Assembly: GCF_901000735.1 (NCBI RefSeq)
Contig: NC_081545.1
Span: 15,646,963 to 15,710,962 of the forward strand
Source of the DNA: Corylus avellana
Lineage: Eukaryota; Streptophyta; Magnoliopsida; Fagales; Betulaceae
Direction of reading: 5' to 3'
Length of the DNA: 64,000 bases
The position numbers and the translations under genes were made by a program. This document shows positions 43,600 to 55,484 of the stretch, in pieces (within the stretch, counting starts at the first letter, position 1; each line of letters begins with the position of its first letter). Under the pieces are notes generated by a model. The model was not told the DNA's origin and made no database searches. It worked only from the letters and a program-made list of their open reading frames with translations.

Positions 43600-44231
43600 A
43601 AAATTATGATGGTACGACCTCCCAATTGAGAGCTGCGATCCAGCGCACTACAGGCAAGGACTACAATGCGCAAGGCAGCTGTGATCGAACGCAAGCGCCA
43701 GGAGCATCGATTGCAGACCTGCAATCGATCGTTCATGGGCTGCGATCGAGCGCACCCGTGCATGATGGTCAAGTCAGCCGCCAGCCTTGTTATGGATAGT
43801 GTAACTTTTAGGGTTTTGTAATTTAGGGCGAACTAGGGCTCAAACCCTACTATTTTTAGCATTTCTAGAGTATTCCTAAAGGCCTATAAATAGAATAGGT
43901 TAATTCTAGCAATTCATTCTATGCACGTTATAATTTAAACAAGAAAACATATGAAGATAATTTCATACAATCAACGGAATAGCATAACCCATCTTCAGTT
44001 GGCACAGATCGTCTACCTAAATTACACTAAACTAGGGTGTAGTACGATCCGTCTTTCCTAGGTATGGTCTATCTATCCCTATTGATTGCATGCCAATTAA
44101 AAACCATTGTATAACCATCATTCTTATAATCACAGAAAATAAGAATGATTTGAGTTTAATAATAGTAAAATAATTTCTAAGAAAAGATAAAGATTTTACT
44201 AATATTAAATTATCCTAAATTGGATGAACTT
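43600..44231 (+). repeat. LTR/leader fragment with CGATCG palindromes
   Basis: Contains AGCTGCGATCCAGCGCAC, CTGCAATCGATCGTTC and TGCGATCGAGCGCAC (43630-43760), then CCTATAAATAGAATAGG (about 43890), a TATA-like promoter core, and CCGTCTTTCCTAGGTA. It looks like a piece of an LTR on the plus strand. It ends where Athila sequence begins at 44232. Element identity is unresolved. Confidence 0.45.
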
Positions 44232-45654
44232 TAGGAAGTAAAAAGAAATAGGAAAATATTTTTGATTTTTGATGTAAACAAAATTAAAACTTGAAAATTA
44301 AAATAACATAACTAAAGGAAAATAATTCTAAACAAAATTTATCACAATCCCCAGCAACGGTGCCAAAAACTTGTTGTATAAATTATCTACCTAAATTAAT
44401 AGATAAATAATTGTACGTTTTACCTGCAAGTGCACAAGGTCAACATGGTAGTATAGGTTGCAAGTACAGGATCATTCCCACGAGGATTGGCAAATTATGT
44501 TTAGAAGTAGATTCCTATTTAATTAAAAGATAAAATTCAATTGTCACGATTGAATTCAATAAAATAAAAGATAAACAAAAACTAAAAAGGATTAGGGTTT
44601 TGATATCCACCACTAATTATATTCAGTTAATATAACAATATGACAATGCTTTGATCATGTTATGCATATCTAATGTTTGCCAGCCTAAGGGCATGGGTGT
44701 ATACTCCTTAAGTTATAGATTTTTCTAAGCAACGAGTTAGGCATGGGTGTATACTCTAACTCTTTTCATTCCTAAAGGATTTAGCATGGTATATACTAAG
44801 TTGTTCTTTAGAAAAGCATATGTTCTATGAAAATCGGCAAACACACTAGCCCTAGGGCATGGGTGTATACTCCCGATTCCCCATGTTGATTAACCCAAGA
44901 ATCGCGGTGTGAATTCTTTTGTTACTTAAGTTAAACCCAGGACTCGGCCATCCAAATTGATCCAACTAACTAGTCCATACCACATCCACATGTTGATCAG
45001 GCACGCACATATGAGGAATTCATGCAAGCAGGTATTAATCAAGTTAAATAGCACAACAAGATCATCACAAAGGCGTCAATATTGAAATATTAATTAAACA
45101 TAACTAGGACTTCAATCTAGCCCTAAATAAAATATAAACTACATAATAAAAATAAAAGGGTGGAAGAGAAGAAAAACCCAAACTCCTCTTGATTCAGCCT
45201 TCAGTTCCTTTCCAGAGCTTGTGCCTCTTTCTCCACACCTATTCCTAGAGGCTAAGATGTCTATTTATAGGCTTTAGAAGTCCTTGTTACACAAGTAAAC
45301 CTAGGAATTTCGTAGGGTTTTAATCCTATTACAATCGGGAGTTGAAAAACCCTATTATGGAAGGAAAGGGAGTTTGTCCGCAGCTTCTAGAATTCTCCAG
45401 TGCACAAGTGCGATCGATCGCAACCCGTGTGCGATCGATCACAGTCTCCTGCGATCGATCACACTACCAGAAACTCCAATTTTTTCAAAATTCTCTCTTT
45501 GAGCCCAAATCTTCCAGATTACTTCATTTTCTTCCAAAAGCCTACAAAAGCAAAGAAAATACAAAAATGAAGTAAAATGGCCTAATTAACCAAAACCAAA
45601 GGATTAAAACATGCAAGTTAAGGGCTGAAAATATGAATATTTTAGCACTTATCA
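44232..45654 (-). mobile_element. Athila-type LTR, copy 2, with stub of leader
   Basis: The LTR is 44372-45654 (1283 bp), with the tRNA-Asp primer site at 44348-44366 and about 115 bp of leader matching 1549-1660. The internal region is cut off at 44232. Only a few percent differ from copy 1 by eye. The upper LTR end (ATCA, 45654) abuts LINE sequence, so the element inserted into a LINE. Confidence 0.8.
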
Positions 45655-46500
45655 TCCGCCATTTTGTTACCTGCTAACTTGGGTTCTCTTAAGTCTATGT
45701 TGGCGTATTTGCATGTTGAAATGGCTGAACCAATTCCCGTGCTTCTCTCACCAACAAAGGGGGATGAGTAAAAGACCCCACATGCACTATCTCGTTACGC
45801 CTTTTCCAAATACTATTTGCTATCATCACCAAGCTTTCCAGTTCATCTCTGCCCAGCCTCTATGTCATATGTTCCATGATGTCTATGAAGCAGGCCCCCA
45901 TCCTCTTTCATTTTTGTAATTTTCTGTCACTTGCACACCACACGTCTTGAGTAGATGGACACTCCCATAAAATATGGTGCACTGTCTCCTTCTCCCTGCA
46001 GCAGAATATGCACATGTCATCTTGCGAAATCCCTCTCTTTAGGAATGCATCTCTCGTAGGTAAAATGTTACTACAAGCACGCCACATGAAAACTTTGGCC
46101 GTATTTGGGATCTTCATGCTCCATATTGTTTTCCATGTCGCTTCTACTTGTGCTCTATTGGAACCCTCCCCTATTGCTGAATCTGATCTCTCCTTCTCCA
46201 GATGATAGGCGCTCTTCATAATGAAAACCCTAGTTGGGGAAGCATGCCAAATAAGCCTATCCGATTGGTTGTAGCGGCTAAGGGGAAGGTTACAAATAGA
46301 TTTTGTTTCCACCACACTAACACATGCCATGGATGAGGTCCTCCTTCCACCNNNNNNNNNNNNNNNNNNNNNNNNNNNNNNNNNNNNNNNNNNNNNNNNN
46401 NNNNNNNNNNNNNNNNNNNNNNNNNNNNNNNNNNNNNNNNNNNNNNNNNNNATGTTGAGCTTCTTTTCACCTATTAAAATGATGTTTGTGGATACCACTC
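45655..46500 (-). pseudogene. LINE ORF2 C-terminal fragment (zf-RVT and RNase H-like)
   Basis: The minus strand encodes WHASPTRVFIMKSAYHLEKE, WKTIWSMKIPNTAKVFMWRA and the zinc-binding CIFCCREKETVHHILWEC, the RT-associated zinc domain of plant L1 ORF2, followed out of frame by SLVMIANSIWKRRNEIVH, the start of the RNase H-like tail. A stop at 45908 and the frame change disable it. The 100-N gap lies upstream and the Athila LTR interrupts it at 45654. Confidence 0.75.
46352..46451. other. Assembly gap (100 N)
   Basis: A 100-N scaffold gap inside the LINE fragment. Confidence 0.99.
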
Positions 46501-46716
46501 AATTGGTGATTTAACACATTCTTCGTATTCATTGATGTGTGGATTTTATGCTTGCTTACATGGCCCTCTTTCTTTCTTTACCGCCAGGAACTTCTGACAC
46601 CTATACCAGAAGCTTAAGAGTTTGGAAGCTTTATCTGATGTCCTTGCACTCTTGCATTTTGACTGGAATCTGCATTACATTGATAGTGTTGAAGAAGGTC
46701 AAAGTTATTTTTTTTT

Positions 46717-46747
<31 letters not shown>

Positions 46748-46958
46748 TTTAGGAGGTGATTCCTTTTTGGTTTCTATACTCAGAAGTCGGTATATAATGA
46801 CAAATGTAAATCAACATCCCAATGCTTCCTGCAATAAGAAATTTCTTTGTTCTCTTGTAAATCCGATCAACTTCTTGAACTTAAACCAAAGTTTGTTTCT
46901 TCCTTAAGCTGTAAAGGGAATTAGATAAATTACATTTACTGCAGGTCCTTTGGAAAAT
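46501..46958. other. Unassigned stretch with poly(A)
   Basis: A frame at about 46605-46700 (plus strand, KLKSLEALSDVLALLHFDWN) has protein-like texture and follows a CCGCCAG that could be an acceptor. A long A-run follows (46722-46747). It may be an exon remnant or a retrocopy end; no family recognised. Confidence 0.3.
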
Positions 46959-47195
46959 GGACAAAGTTTTCCTCTAAACTGGGTTGGAGGAATTTTCTTT
47001 AACCTAGTCTATAAAAGTAACATGTGTCAATGAATATGTGAGATGTTCATTTTTTTTAATAGCTGAGACAAAATTGAAATAAATTTTATTAAAAAATCAT
47101 GTGCATATTACATGTAATTAAAAAAATGGACGTATGTCACTTTTATAGATTATGTTAAATTTTTTTCAACCCAGTTTGGAGGAAAACTTTGTCCT
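46959..47195. mobile_element. MITE, foldback type (237 bp)
   Basis: The ends GGACAAAGTTTTCCTCTAAA and, opposite strand, GGACAAAGTTTTCCTCCAAA extend about 65 bp. The arm motif GGGTTGGAGGAATTTTC is shared with the larger element at 5102-7250. No clear target duplication. Confidence 0.75.
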
Positions 47196-48167
47196 TCCAA
47201 TATTACTTGCCATAATTTTTTCTGTTTAATTGTTTCTTTCGTCTTTTTTTATTTATTTATTTATTTTCTTTTATTTGAACTGGATAATATCTTGTTAGTT
47301 AAAATGGATGAGTATTTTTGTCTCCTCAAAAAGTGAAAAGACAAAAATACCCTTTTATAACTAACTGAAGAGAATCAAGTTCCATATCTATGTGAAATCA
47401 CGTTTGCAACCTACTCTTTACCAAGACTCCATTGATAAGAAAGATCTTATAATATCTCATGGAGATAGACAGGAACAGAGAATAACATGTGGCAGGGAAA
47501 ATTCCTTTTTAAAGTCATTACATTTCAAGGAAATGAATCGTCAGTGTTTGGGGATAAGCTCATGAAACTAAATTTCAACCCAAAACTTCAAATACAATAT
47601 AAGGCCCACAAACCATTAATTTGATAAGGACATGTTAAATGTGACAAGTAAGAGTACGTAATGCTATATTCCACGCCGGAGTTAATAAATAGTAATTACT
47701 CCGGGTGTTGTGGTATTAATTGTTTTTTGTTTTTTGTTTTTTGTTTTAAACAACTTGATTTTTGATAATCGTGTCATTATCAAAATCAATAACCTAGATC
47801 CTCAAAATCTTTAGCTTTCTAAACCACTCCCTCCAAAATCCTCCCACCACCTATGACGACAACCTTTACCACCACCGGCCTTCTTCACTATGCAAGGACC
47901 ACCTCCACCACCACCAAAGAGTAGCATTCCTCATGCAACTACTATTGCCAAAATGGGTGTGAGCAGGTTATCGTTTCGGCTTTGTAGTATGAAGACAAAA
48001 CAATTATTTGTAACTATCCTCCATTGTTTTCCTGGTACAAATTCTTGTTTGTATGATTTGGAGAGAGCAGAAAAACTAGGGTTGTTTGGGAAAAAATGAT
48101 AAATTTGGGTTTAATTTTGTTTTTGTTTTGATTTGGTAAAATTGTACGTTTTAGTAATTTTTTAAAA
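47196..48167. other. AT-rich intergenic stretch
   Basis: No gene recognised. Low-complexity ATTT repeats occur at about 47250-47270. A frame starting at 47890 with a proline run is short and unsupported. Confidence 0.45.
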
Positions 48168-48671
48168 GCGAAAACTTCACTTACCACCGCTGATCTTTCA
48201 TCACTTTTGCATTTATATCCTTAAACTTTAAAAAGTGTTAATTTAATGTATAATGTATACATCTTTCTTTATTGTTTTTTTGTTTTTTTGTTTTTTTTTT
48301 TTTTCAATTTCAACTCTCTGTTAGGATTTAATGGAAAATCCTAATGGAGGGATGCCAAATTTTCCAAACTACTCCTCATTTTTTTTTTTAAAAAAAAAGA
48401 AAAAAAAAATGCACGATTTTAGGCATTTGCGAGGATTTAATGGAATTTGAAAAAAAAATACTCACGTTTGAATATTTGAAAATTTTTTAATGTTTTTTTT
48501 TTTTAGAAAATGGGTATTTTAGAAATTTTGACAGAATTTAACAAAAAATCCTAACAAAGGGGTGAAATTGAAAAAAATTAAAAGATTGATACACTAAATT
48601 TACAGTTTTTAAAATTTTAGGGTATGATTGAAAAAATGATGCAAGATTAGGGGGTAAGTGAAATTTTCATT
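48168..48671. mobile_element. MITE with ~100-bp inverted arms
   Basis: The left arm (AAAACTTCACTTACC...ACTTTAAAAAGTGTTAATTT) is mirrored by the right arm, which on the opposite strand reads AAAATTTCACTTACC...AAAAACTGTAAATTT. The flanks AATTTTTTA and ATTTTTTTA could be a degenerate 9-bp duplication. No coding. Confidence 0.65.
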
Positions 48672-49059
48672 TTTTTATAATCTATTTGACGGAAAATACT
48701 TCTAGAGGCCTCAATTTTCAAATATTCAAAGCACAGACCTTAATTTCATTGAATTAGAAATTGAGGTTTCAATGTCAAATGGTGCAAAAGCATGAGGGGG
48801 TTGAAAAAAAAAAAAAAAAGAAAAAAAGAAAAGAAAAGAAGAAAGCCTCAAGCACCACTTGGAAGTTGGGAGTTGGACTAGGCAGCCAAACTCTAACAAG
48901 CTAGATCATTATTATTTTCATGAGAAAGCTATATATGCAAGAAAGGGCTTTACTTGTTGGGATTGGTAATGTTAATATTTACATCCAAAACTTGAGGTTG
49001 TAGCTTAATTACTAATTGGTATTATGGATAATTTATTTTGTGGTTGGATTATCTATTTA
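48672..49059. other. Intergenic stretch
   Basis: No gene; contains an A-run (about 48805-48845) with GAAAA units. Confidence 0.4.
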
Positions 49060-49481
49060 AGAAAAACTTCAGAAAACTCTCATAAACTTAAATGACGCTA
49101 CCCTTTTAAAGTTTAAAAATTCTTAATTAAGGGTATCGAACTTTCAATTTCTTTCAATTATCTCATTTCATTAGGGTTTTTCGTTAAATTTTGTCAAAAT
49201 TATCAAGATATCCTTTTTTTTTAAAATTTTTTTTTTTAATTTTTTTTATATATAAAAAAATTGCAAAGATATTTTTTTATAAAAAAAATAAACACATAAA
49301 TCTTAAAATAAAAGAATGGTATTTTGAAAATTTTAACAAGATTTAATAGAATATTCTAATGGAAATGAGTATATGAAAGAAATTGAAAGTTCGATACTCT
49401 TAATTGAGAGTTTTTAAACTTCGAATTAAATGGTACTTTCAAAACGCGTGAAAGTTCAGGAGGATTTTGTAAGGTTTCTCC
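49060..49481. mobile_element. Mutator-type MITE with ~150-bp arms
   Basis: Perfect 9-bp duplications ATCTATTTA (49051-49059, 49482-49490) flank inverted arms of about 150 bp that share AGTTTAAAAA(T/C)TCT, ATCGAACTTTCAATTTCTTT and TTAGGGTTTTTCG/TTAGAATATTCT. No coding. The centre is a short AT-rich spacer. Confidence 0.8.
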
Positions 49482-49490
49482 ATCTATTTA

Positions 49491-50320
49491 TAAGTGTAGA
49501 AATTAATCATTCAATTTTTAAATACAGTATCTTTTAGATATATAAATGACAATATATGTCTGGGAATAGAGCTCTGAAGTTTCAATCACAATACAAGGGA
49601 CTGAGCTAATTAATCACACCAGCAGTAAATGTTTTATTTATAAGAGATGCTTGAATACTTAAAAAAAAAGAACAAACAAACTTGTCTTACATCAATAGAA
49701 AAAAAGAAAAAGAAAAAGAAAAGTTAATGAATAATAATTAATATTTACACGAGGACCCGAATATAATAAAATACGGGAGGAAAACTTGCTTAAAGTCATT
49801 AAATTTTATAGGGAAGTTATCAGACGGGCTAGAAATGTCAACCAATCACTTTGATCCTCAAGTACACATTTTTTTAAAATCTCAATACCAATACCCTTAG
49901 GGCACATACATTATAATAGGTTGACAATTTTTGATACGACTTGTAAATTTGACATAAATTCAACATAAAATTAAAGGGTTAGAGTTGAGAAGTCTGATCC
50001 GTTTAATTAAATGGGTTGAGTTAGGGTTGAACTATATAGTCATGCTTCGATATGACTTGAACTCGACACACGATATAATGACATACAATTTTTGACATAA
50101 CTCGCGAACCAAACATAAACCAAGTATAAAATTAGAGGGTTAGAGTTGAAGGATTTGAACAGGTTGACCAATATAATCTATACACATGTTTCGATACAAC
50201 TTGAATCAGACACGTAAACATGAATTGTCACCCACTAGTCTTAAAAATTTTAGAAAGTATTGACTCTTGACTTTTTTTTTTTTGAATGAATGTAGAAAGT
50301 CATGACTATTGACTTAGAAA
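49491..50320. other. Intergenic stretch with a diverged ~150-bp repeat pair
   Basis: 49915-50045 and 50085-50200 are imperfect copies sharing ACAATTTTTGA, TAAAATTA(A/G)AGGGTTAGAG and CGATA(T/C)(G/A)ACTTGAA. They resemble the subterminal repeats of the hAT element at 56058-57090. The end of this stretch holds the promoter of the gene at 50374. Confidence 0.45.
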
Positions 50321-50321
50321 G

Positions 50322-50330
50322 TATATATAA
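50322..50330 (+). promoter_or_regulatory. TATA box of the small membrane protein gene
   Basis: TATATATAA 44 bp before the ATG at 50374. Its position puts the expected transcript start near 50350-50355 and excludes the in-frame ATG at 50302. Confidence 0.6.
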
Positions 50331-50373
50331 GCGGTTAAACTTGTGCGCTAACAAAGAGAAGGAAATCCCACAA

Positions 50374-50604
50374 ATGGCGAGAGATTTTGGTGCTCTAGTT
50401 GTTGCCCATGTCAATGATACAGGCATTGCGTTGGAGAGCTCGGGTGGCCTACTTTTGCTTGGCATGATTATCTTGTCCCTCTCAATTATATCAATGCTCA
50501 TCTTTGCTTGTGCTGATGGTATCTCTAGAAGGGGGGGAGGCGGAGGCGGTGGTGATGATGGTGGTCGTTGTGGTGCTTGTGGCAGTGGTGGTGGTTGTGG
50601 TTGA
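50374..50604 (+). CDS. Small glycine/cysteine-rich single-pass membrane protein
   Basis: 76 codons, single exon. Residues 1-28 (MARDFGALVVAHVNDTGIAL...) form a short N-terminal segment, residues ~29-50 a strongly hydrophobic helix (LLLLGMIILSLSIISMLIFA), and the tail is Gly-rich with four cysteines (GRCGACGSGGGCG). The start is chosen because a TATA box at 50322 lies downstream of the other in-frame ATG. Similar short plant proteins with a membrane helix and a Gly/Cys tail are known but mostly uncharacterised. It probably sits in a membrane with a cytosolic or wall-facing tail; function cannot be stated. The absence of stops, a protein-like N-terminus and a fitting promoter favour a real gene. 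It stands alone among MITEs. Confidence 0.65.
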   Translation: MARDFGALVVAHVNDTGIALESSGGLLLLGMIILSLSIISMLIFACADGISRRGGGGGGGDDGGRCGACGSGGGCG

Positions 50605-51551
50605 GAAAAAAAAAATGATCTAATTCATTATTACTTTCCATCTTGTATAAGTTCTCCCAAATATTTGCTAAGCATGTCTGCTGTCTTAATTTTTTTTTTT
50701 TTAAATTCCCAGGATGTATGCTGTCTTTTCTATTTGTTTTTTGCATCATAAAAGATAAGGTTTTGATGATGCCATATATATGCTCATACCTCTGATAGTT
50801 AATTTAGTTGGTTAAATATTTATCATTGAACAAAACATCTGCAATCAAATCGCTCTGTTTGTTTCAATTTAAAATATTTTTTATCAAGAATTTTTTTTTT
50901 CAAATTGTTGGTTCGTGTACAAGATTTCAAAAATGTTTCGCGTAATCATATTAACCTATAATTATAACAACTTTCCTTTGCAACATAAAATATTAATATA
51001 AAATAACTAAAAAAAACAACCCAAATATTAATATACGATCAAACTCTTCCTTATTGACCACTCATGTGAGAAACACAATCAATTGACAATGAAAGTCAAT
51101 AAGTGATCATAAGAGTACTTTAACAAGATTCTTCTTAAATCCATCTGAAAAGTTGAAAAATGTGGTTGCGGTTTGAACATGCTGCTAAAATCTTCTCAGC
51201 AATGTATTGTAGACACAAATAAAATCCTTAATTAAGCATTTTCACTAAAAAACTTTCTTCAAATTAACATAATTCTCACCAAGTTGAGATTTATAGATTT
51301 ATAAGCGCGCAATATGACATGAGCATGATCGTCAAAAAATTTAAGGAAAAAACCCTACAACAAAACTTTTGTTCATGGCTGGCATGTTTGTTACGGTGCA
51401 ATATAATACTCACATTTGCACTTGGCATTCCACAATTGTCTTCAACATCTTGGTCACACCAAAATTCACTAGACATGTACAAGCTGGCTTTGCAACAAAA
51501 GTTACAAAAGTAACTTCTCTACAATAATTTCTCTTATATTTTTCTCGAAAT
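50605..51551. other. Intergenic stretch downstream of the small gene
   Basis: Probable 3' UTR just after 50604; otherwise no gene. At about 51385-51415 (TTACGGTGCAATATAATACTC) there is a half-copy of the end of the MITE at 51552. Confidence 0.45.
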
Positions 51552-51712
51552 ATGCTACAGTGCAATATAATATTCACATTTCGCTCATTTTTAGTGAGTG
51601 AGAGAGGATTGAAATTTAAATTTCAAATTTCAATCATCCCTTTTATGTAATTGTCCATCTGCCACATCACTAAAAATGAGTTAAATGTGGGCATTATATT
51701 ACACTGAAGCAT
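51552..51712. mobile_element. MITE (about 161 bp)
   Basis: Ends ATGCTACAGTGCAATATAAT and, opposite strand, ATGCTTCAGTGTAATATAAT; arms about 45 bp, both reaching CTCATTTTTAGTG. The interior is AT-rich. Target duplication not clear. Confidence 0.75.
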
Positions 51713-51754
51713 TTCTCATTTTTCTCTACTATTGTTTAATACATGAAGTGAACT

Positions 51755-51935
51755 CAGTAGCATTGAGAGCTACAAAGATAGCTTAAAAAGAAAATTTATA
51801 AATTAAGTTTTTTGGAGCTTTGAATGCTATGAAAGTTTCCATTTATAGCATTGAAAGCTACAAAGTTAGCTTTGAAAGTAAAGTTATAATTAAATGAGCT
51901 TCTTTCGAGCTTTGAATGCTACAAAAGTCTTAAAT
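51755..51935. repeat. Short tandem duplication
   Basis: Two imperfect copies of CATTGARAGCTACAAAGWTAGCTT ... GAGCTTTGAATGCTA (about 51758-51835 and 51850-51930). Non-coding. Confidence 0.5.
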
Positions 51936-52166
51936 CTATCAATTTTATTTTGTTTTTAAATTTTTTATTAATAAAAAAAGAAGCTTTTGTTGGAAAGCTT
52001 CTTCCTTGAAGCATTCATTCAGTCATTCGAAGCTTTCCTTCGTCTTCGGGTTTATTTATTTATTATTATTTTTTTAATTCTTCATTTGCACCCCACTCGA
52101 GTTCTTTTAATTAATACAACTAACTTACTTCTTTTAATCATTTTTTTTTTTTTTTTTTTTTAATTT

Positions 52167-52561
52167 GGATCCTTTCTAGTCTATTATGAACAGGAGGGTA
52201 TCCAATTCATGGTTAGAATTTCTTTAAAAAAATCTTAGCGCCACAAATGTGTCACGTGTCATCTTATTAAACAAATAAAAAAATATTTATTAATACTTAA
52301 AAAATAAATAAAAATTAAAATAATAAAAAAAGAATGGATGGCTTCGACCATCCCTGGCCTGTCATTGGGGGTGGCTCTCAAGCCACACCCAACTAAAATG
52401 GGGTGGTCTAGCCACCCCCTATGGCCAAAATGGGGTGGCTTATTTTTTTTATTAATTTATTTTTTATTTTTTTAATCTTAAATAATATTTTATTATTATT
52501 TTTTGTTAGTGGGATATGTGTCCTAGTCATGAACCAATCCATTTTGAACTAGAGAGGATCC
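52167..52561. mobile_element. Mutator-like MITE with GC-rich core
   Basis: The ends read GGATCCTTTCTAGT and, opposite strand, GGATCCTCTCTAGT, related to the GGATCT/GGATTT ends of the two Pack-MULEs. The centre (52335-52440) has GGGGTGGC...GCCACCCC hairpins in AT-rich surroundings, as in Pack-MULE A. A 9-bp duplication was not found. Confidence 0.6.
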
Positions 52562-52648
52562 TATTCCATTTTTATTTTTTTTATTTTTTTCACTTAACAA
52601 CTTATCTAGCCAATTTATTATCACACTAACCCTCATTTCTAATTGTAT

Positions 52649-53378
52649 ATTAAATCATTCGATATCCGTTCTCAATCAAATCATTCGATGTATCCATGGA
52701 TAAAACACAACGAATATAAAACTTTGCATGAATAAAAGACACAACATTCAATCAAATGAAATTAATCAAGCAATTGAATTGAATTTGAACAACAATTTGA
52801 TTAAACATCGAATTGTATGCATAAAACGACGAGAACGTGATTGTTTATCAATGACGAGGTTTCATCTTCAACCTTAGTTGAATGTTTTAGCCTCTCATGA
52901 TTACAACACTCATATTAAAATGACTTAAAATCATAGAAAACCTAAAACTTACAAAGAGAAACGTAGATAGAGTGTAAGAACGACAACATGTTGAAAAATG
53001 GCTCTAAACGGCGCCTCCCCATGTGTTTACAATAGAAAAGAATGCATTATATACTAAAAAATTAGAGCTTCAGCGTTGCCATGTTAGTGTGAGTGCGCTC
53101 GAGTGCACTCGGGTCTTCAGGGCTTCTACGGCGCAGCACTTAAGCGCTGCGCATAGGGCTAACGTGGACGTGCGCTTGATCGTAGTCCTCCTGCGCTCGA
53201 GCATACTTCCAGAAACCTTCAATTTCTTTGCAATTTCTCCCTTCAACCCGCAGTTCTCTCTTAACAACTTGCAAAGTGCTAAACACCAAAACTAACGAAA
53301 ATATCAGAAAATAACAAAGCTAAGGGCTCAACAAATACGCGTTAAGGGGCTCAAATATACAATATTTGGCACTCATCA
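52649..53378 (-). repeat. Athila 3' LTR (partial)
   Basis: Matches 61302-62030 closely by eye. The minus strand begins TGATGAGTGCC next to the polypurine tract. Its far end is lost (homology stops at 52649, before the expected LTR end). CGATCG/CTCGAG palindromes lie at 53093-53205. Confidence 0.75.
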
Positions 53379-54333
53379 AATACCCTCAAACTTACATTTT
53401 GCTAGTCCCTTAGTAAAACAAAATCAAATCAGGAAACATAAATCCCCTGTCGTGGGAGAGACGATTGCATTTAGCATAGGCAATAAGCTTTTTAAACTCC
53501 TAGGCATTCCTAGAGGGCGAGTGAAGTCTCGTGAGGGTTTAACAACAATGATACCCACAAACATTTTAAGCACTATGTTATTAACAAACAAGGACTTCCA
53601 CACAAACACATGGTTTTTATATCATGAGTAGGTTTAACACAATTAACACCACAATCACATCATCAAGTCAACCTCAAATCATTCAACTCAAAGATGAAAA
53701 TTTGAGGCAACACATGTTCCAATAAATGCAATGTGAGACTAACATACAATCATGAGGCTTTAATTTATTCTCAAAGTTGGGTGTAACTTAAAAGTTACAG
53801 GAATTCACTTAGATGAAACTACCAAGACTTAAATCAAGGCATGCATTTTTTTTTTTTTTTTTGTTGTTGTATAGGCTGTGCAATGCTTAACTTCCTTAAA
53901 CTTTCTAATTGACCTATGTAACAAGTGTTGGGCCAGTGACTCCCAAACCAGATGGTTTTAGGGCACTAGATGTAGAAACATCCCTAAGGGATTAATTACT
54001 CAAGTCAACAAGACTACGAAGCCAAACTAGCCATACAACCAACCAAGTTAGATTTCTCATCTTTTACGCGAACACTCAATGCTTAGTGAGGCATGAGGTC
54101 CGGTTACTCAATGAGAAGCTCAAACTGATGAGGTTCGGTTATCTATTTTCAATCCAAGGTTTCATCACACTTCATCCTACAAATCTCAAAATACACCCTA
54201 ATTAAGTCAAATCTTATACCTCACAGATTCTACGCTAGTGTGCTCGGGGTGAAAACTCAAACATTTGAAATCTCTCTAATCCAACAATGAGTCAAAAGAC
54301 TCAGATTCCTAATGACATGCTCTGTTCAAGATG
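53379..54333 (-). mobile_element. Athila polypurine tract and 3' non-coding region
   Basis: The minus strand AAGTTTGAGGGTATT precedes the LTR. The remaining ~950 bp between integrase and LTR has no frame; in some Athila elements an env-like gene sits here, but none is recognisable. Confidence 0.65.
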
Positions 54334-55480
54334 CTAAATAGACTCCAAGAAGAGTTTTAGCCTCTGTCCATTCACGTTGAAAGTGTTACCATTTTTCAAA
54401 TCCTCAATCTCGATGGCCACATGAGGAAAAACTGACCGAATAATAAATGGGCATGTCCATCGAGATTTTAACTTACCTGGGAAGAGATGCAATCGTGAAT
54501 TGTAAAGAAGAACTTTATGACCAAGCTCAAAAGATCGTCTGAAAATACTCTGGTCATGGGCCTTCTTCATCTGTGCCTTGTACAACCGTGCACAATTATG
54601 TGCATCATTCTTCAGCTCCTCTAATTCATTGAGTTGGAGCTTCCTCTATGAGACAGCTTTCATAAGATTGAATTTCAGCTGCTTGATGGCTCAGTATGCT
54701 CGATGCTCCAACTCCACCGGAAGGGGACATGCTTTTCCGTACACAAGCCAATAGGGTGACATCCCAATCGGGGTCTTGAATGCTGTCCGGTAAGCCCACA
54801 GTGCATCACTCAATCGTAGAGACCAATCTTTCCTTGTAGGGTTCACTGTCTTCTTCAAAATGTGCTTGATCTCTCGATTTGATACTTACACTTGTCCACT
54901 CGTTTGTGGGTGATATGGGGTGGCAACCTTATGTGTGATGAAATACTTCTTGATCAACTGCTCGAAAATCCGGTTGCAAAAATGCCTACTTCCATCACTT
55001 AAGATTGCTCAAAGCGTACCAAAACGAGCAAAGATAGTGTCGTTTAAAAACTGGACCACAACTCTGTGGTCATTGGTCTTACATACAACTGCATCCACCC
55101 ATTTGGACCCATAGTCCACAGCAACAAGAATGTATAGATTGCTGAAGGAGTTCGGGAAAGGTCTCATGAAATCAATGCCCCAAACATCAAAAATCTCAAC
55201 AATCAGAATGGGGTTGAAAGGCATCATATTTCGTCTAGAAATATTCCCTAGCTTCTGGCAACACTCACATGAGGTACAGTAAGTTTGTGAGTAACGGAAT
55301 AGGGTAGGCCAATAGAATCCACATTGCAAAATCTTTGCAGCGGTCTTCTTAGCACTAAAGTGGCCTCCACAAGCATGATCATGACAAAAGGAGATGACAT
55401 TGGATTGGTCATGCTTAGGTATACACTTCCTAATGATCTGATTGGGACAATACTTGAATAGAGAAGGATCGTCCCATAAA
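54334..55480 (-). pseudogene. Athila integrase
   Basis: Read on the minus strand: zinc-binding start (HDHACGGHF, CTSCECCQKLG), catalytic core with WGIDFMRPFP, SDGSRHF and SNREIKHIL, and the C-terminal LHLFPGKLKSRWTCPFII segment typical of Athila. Three or more nonsense codons (near 55009, 54890, 54690) and a frame change break it. It would normally splice element DNA into the chromosome. Confidence 0.75.
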
Positions 55481-55484
55481 AGTA

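Noticed and set aside
50525..50749. His-rich protein on the minus strand
   Set aside because: Antisense shadow of the Gly-rich tail of the gene at 50374-50604.
53379..54333. Env-like gene of the Athila element
   Set aside because: No frame longer than a few dozen codons and no membrane-protein features were seen in the expected position.
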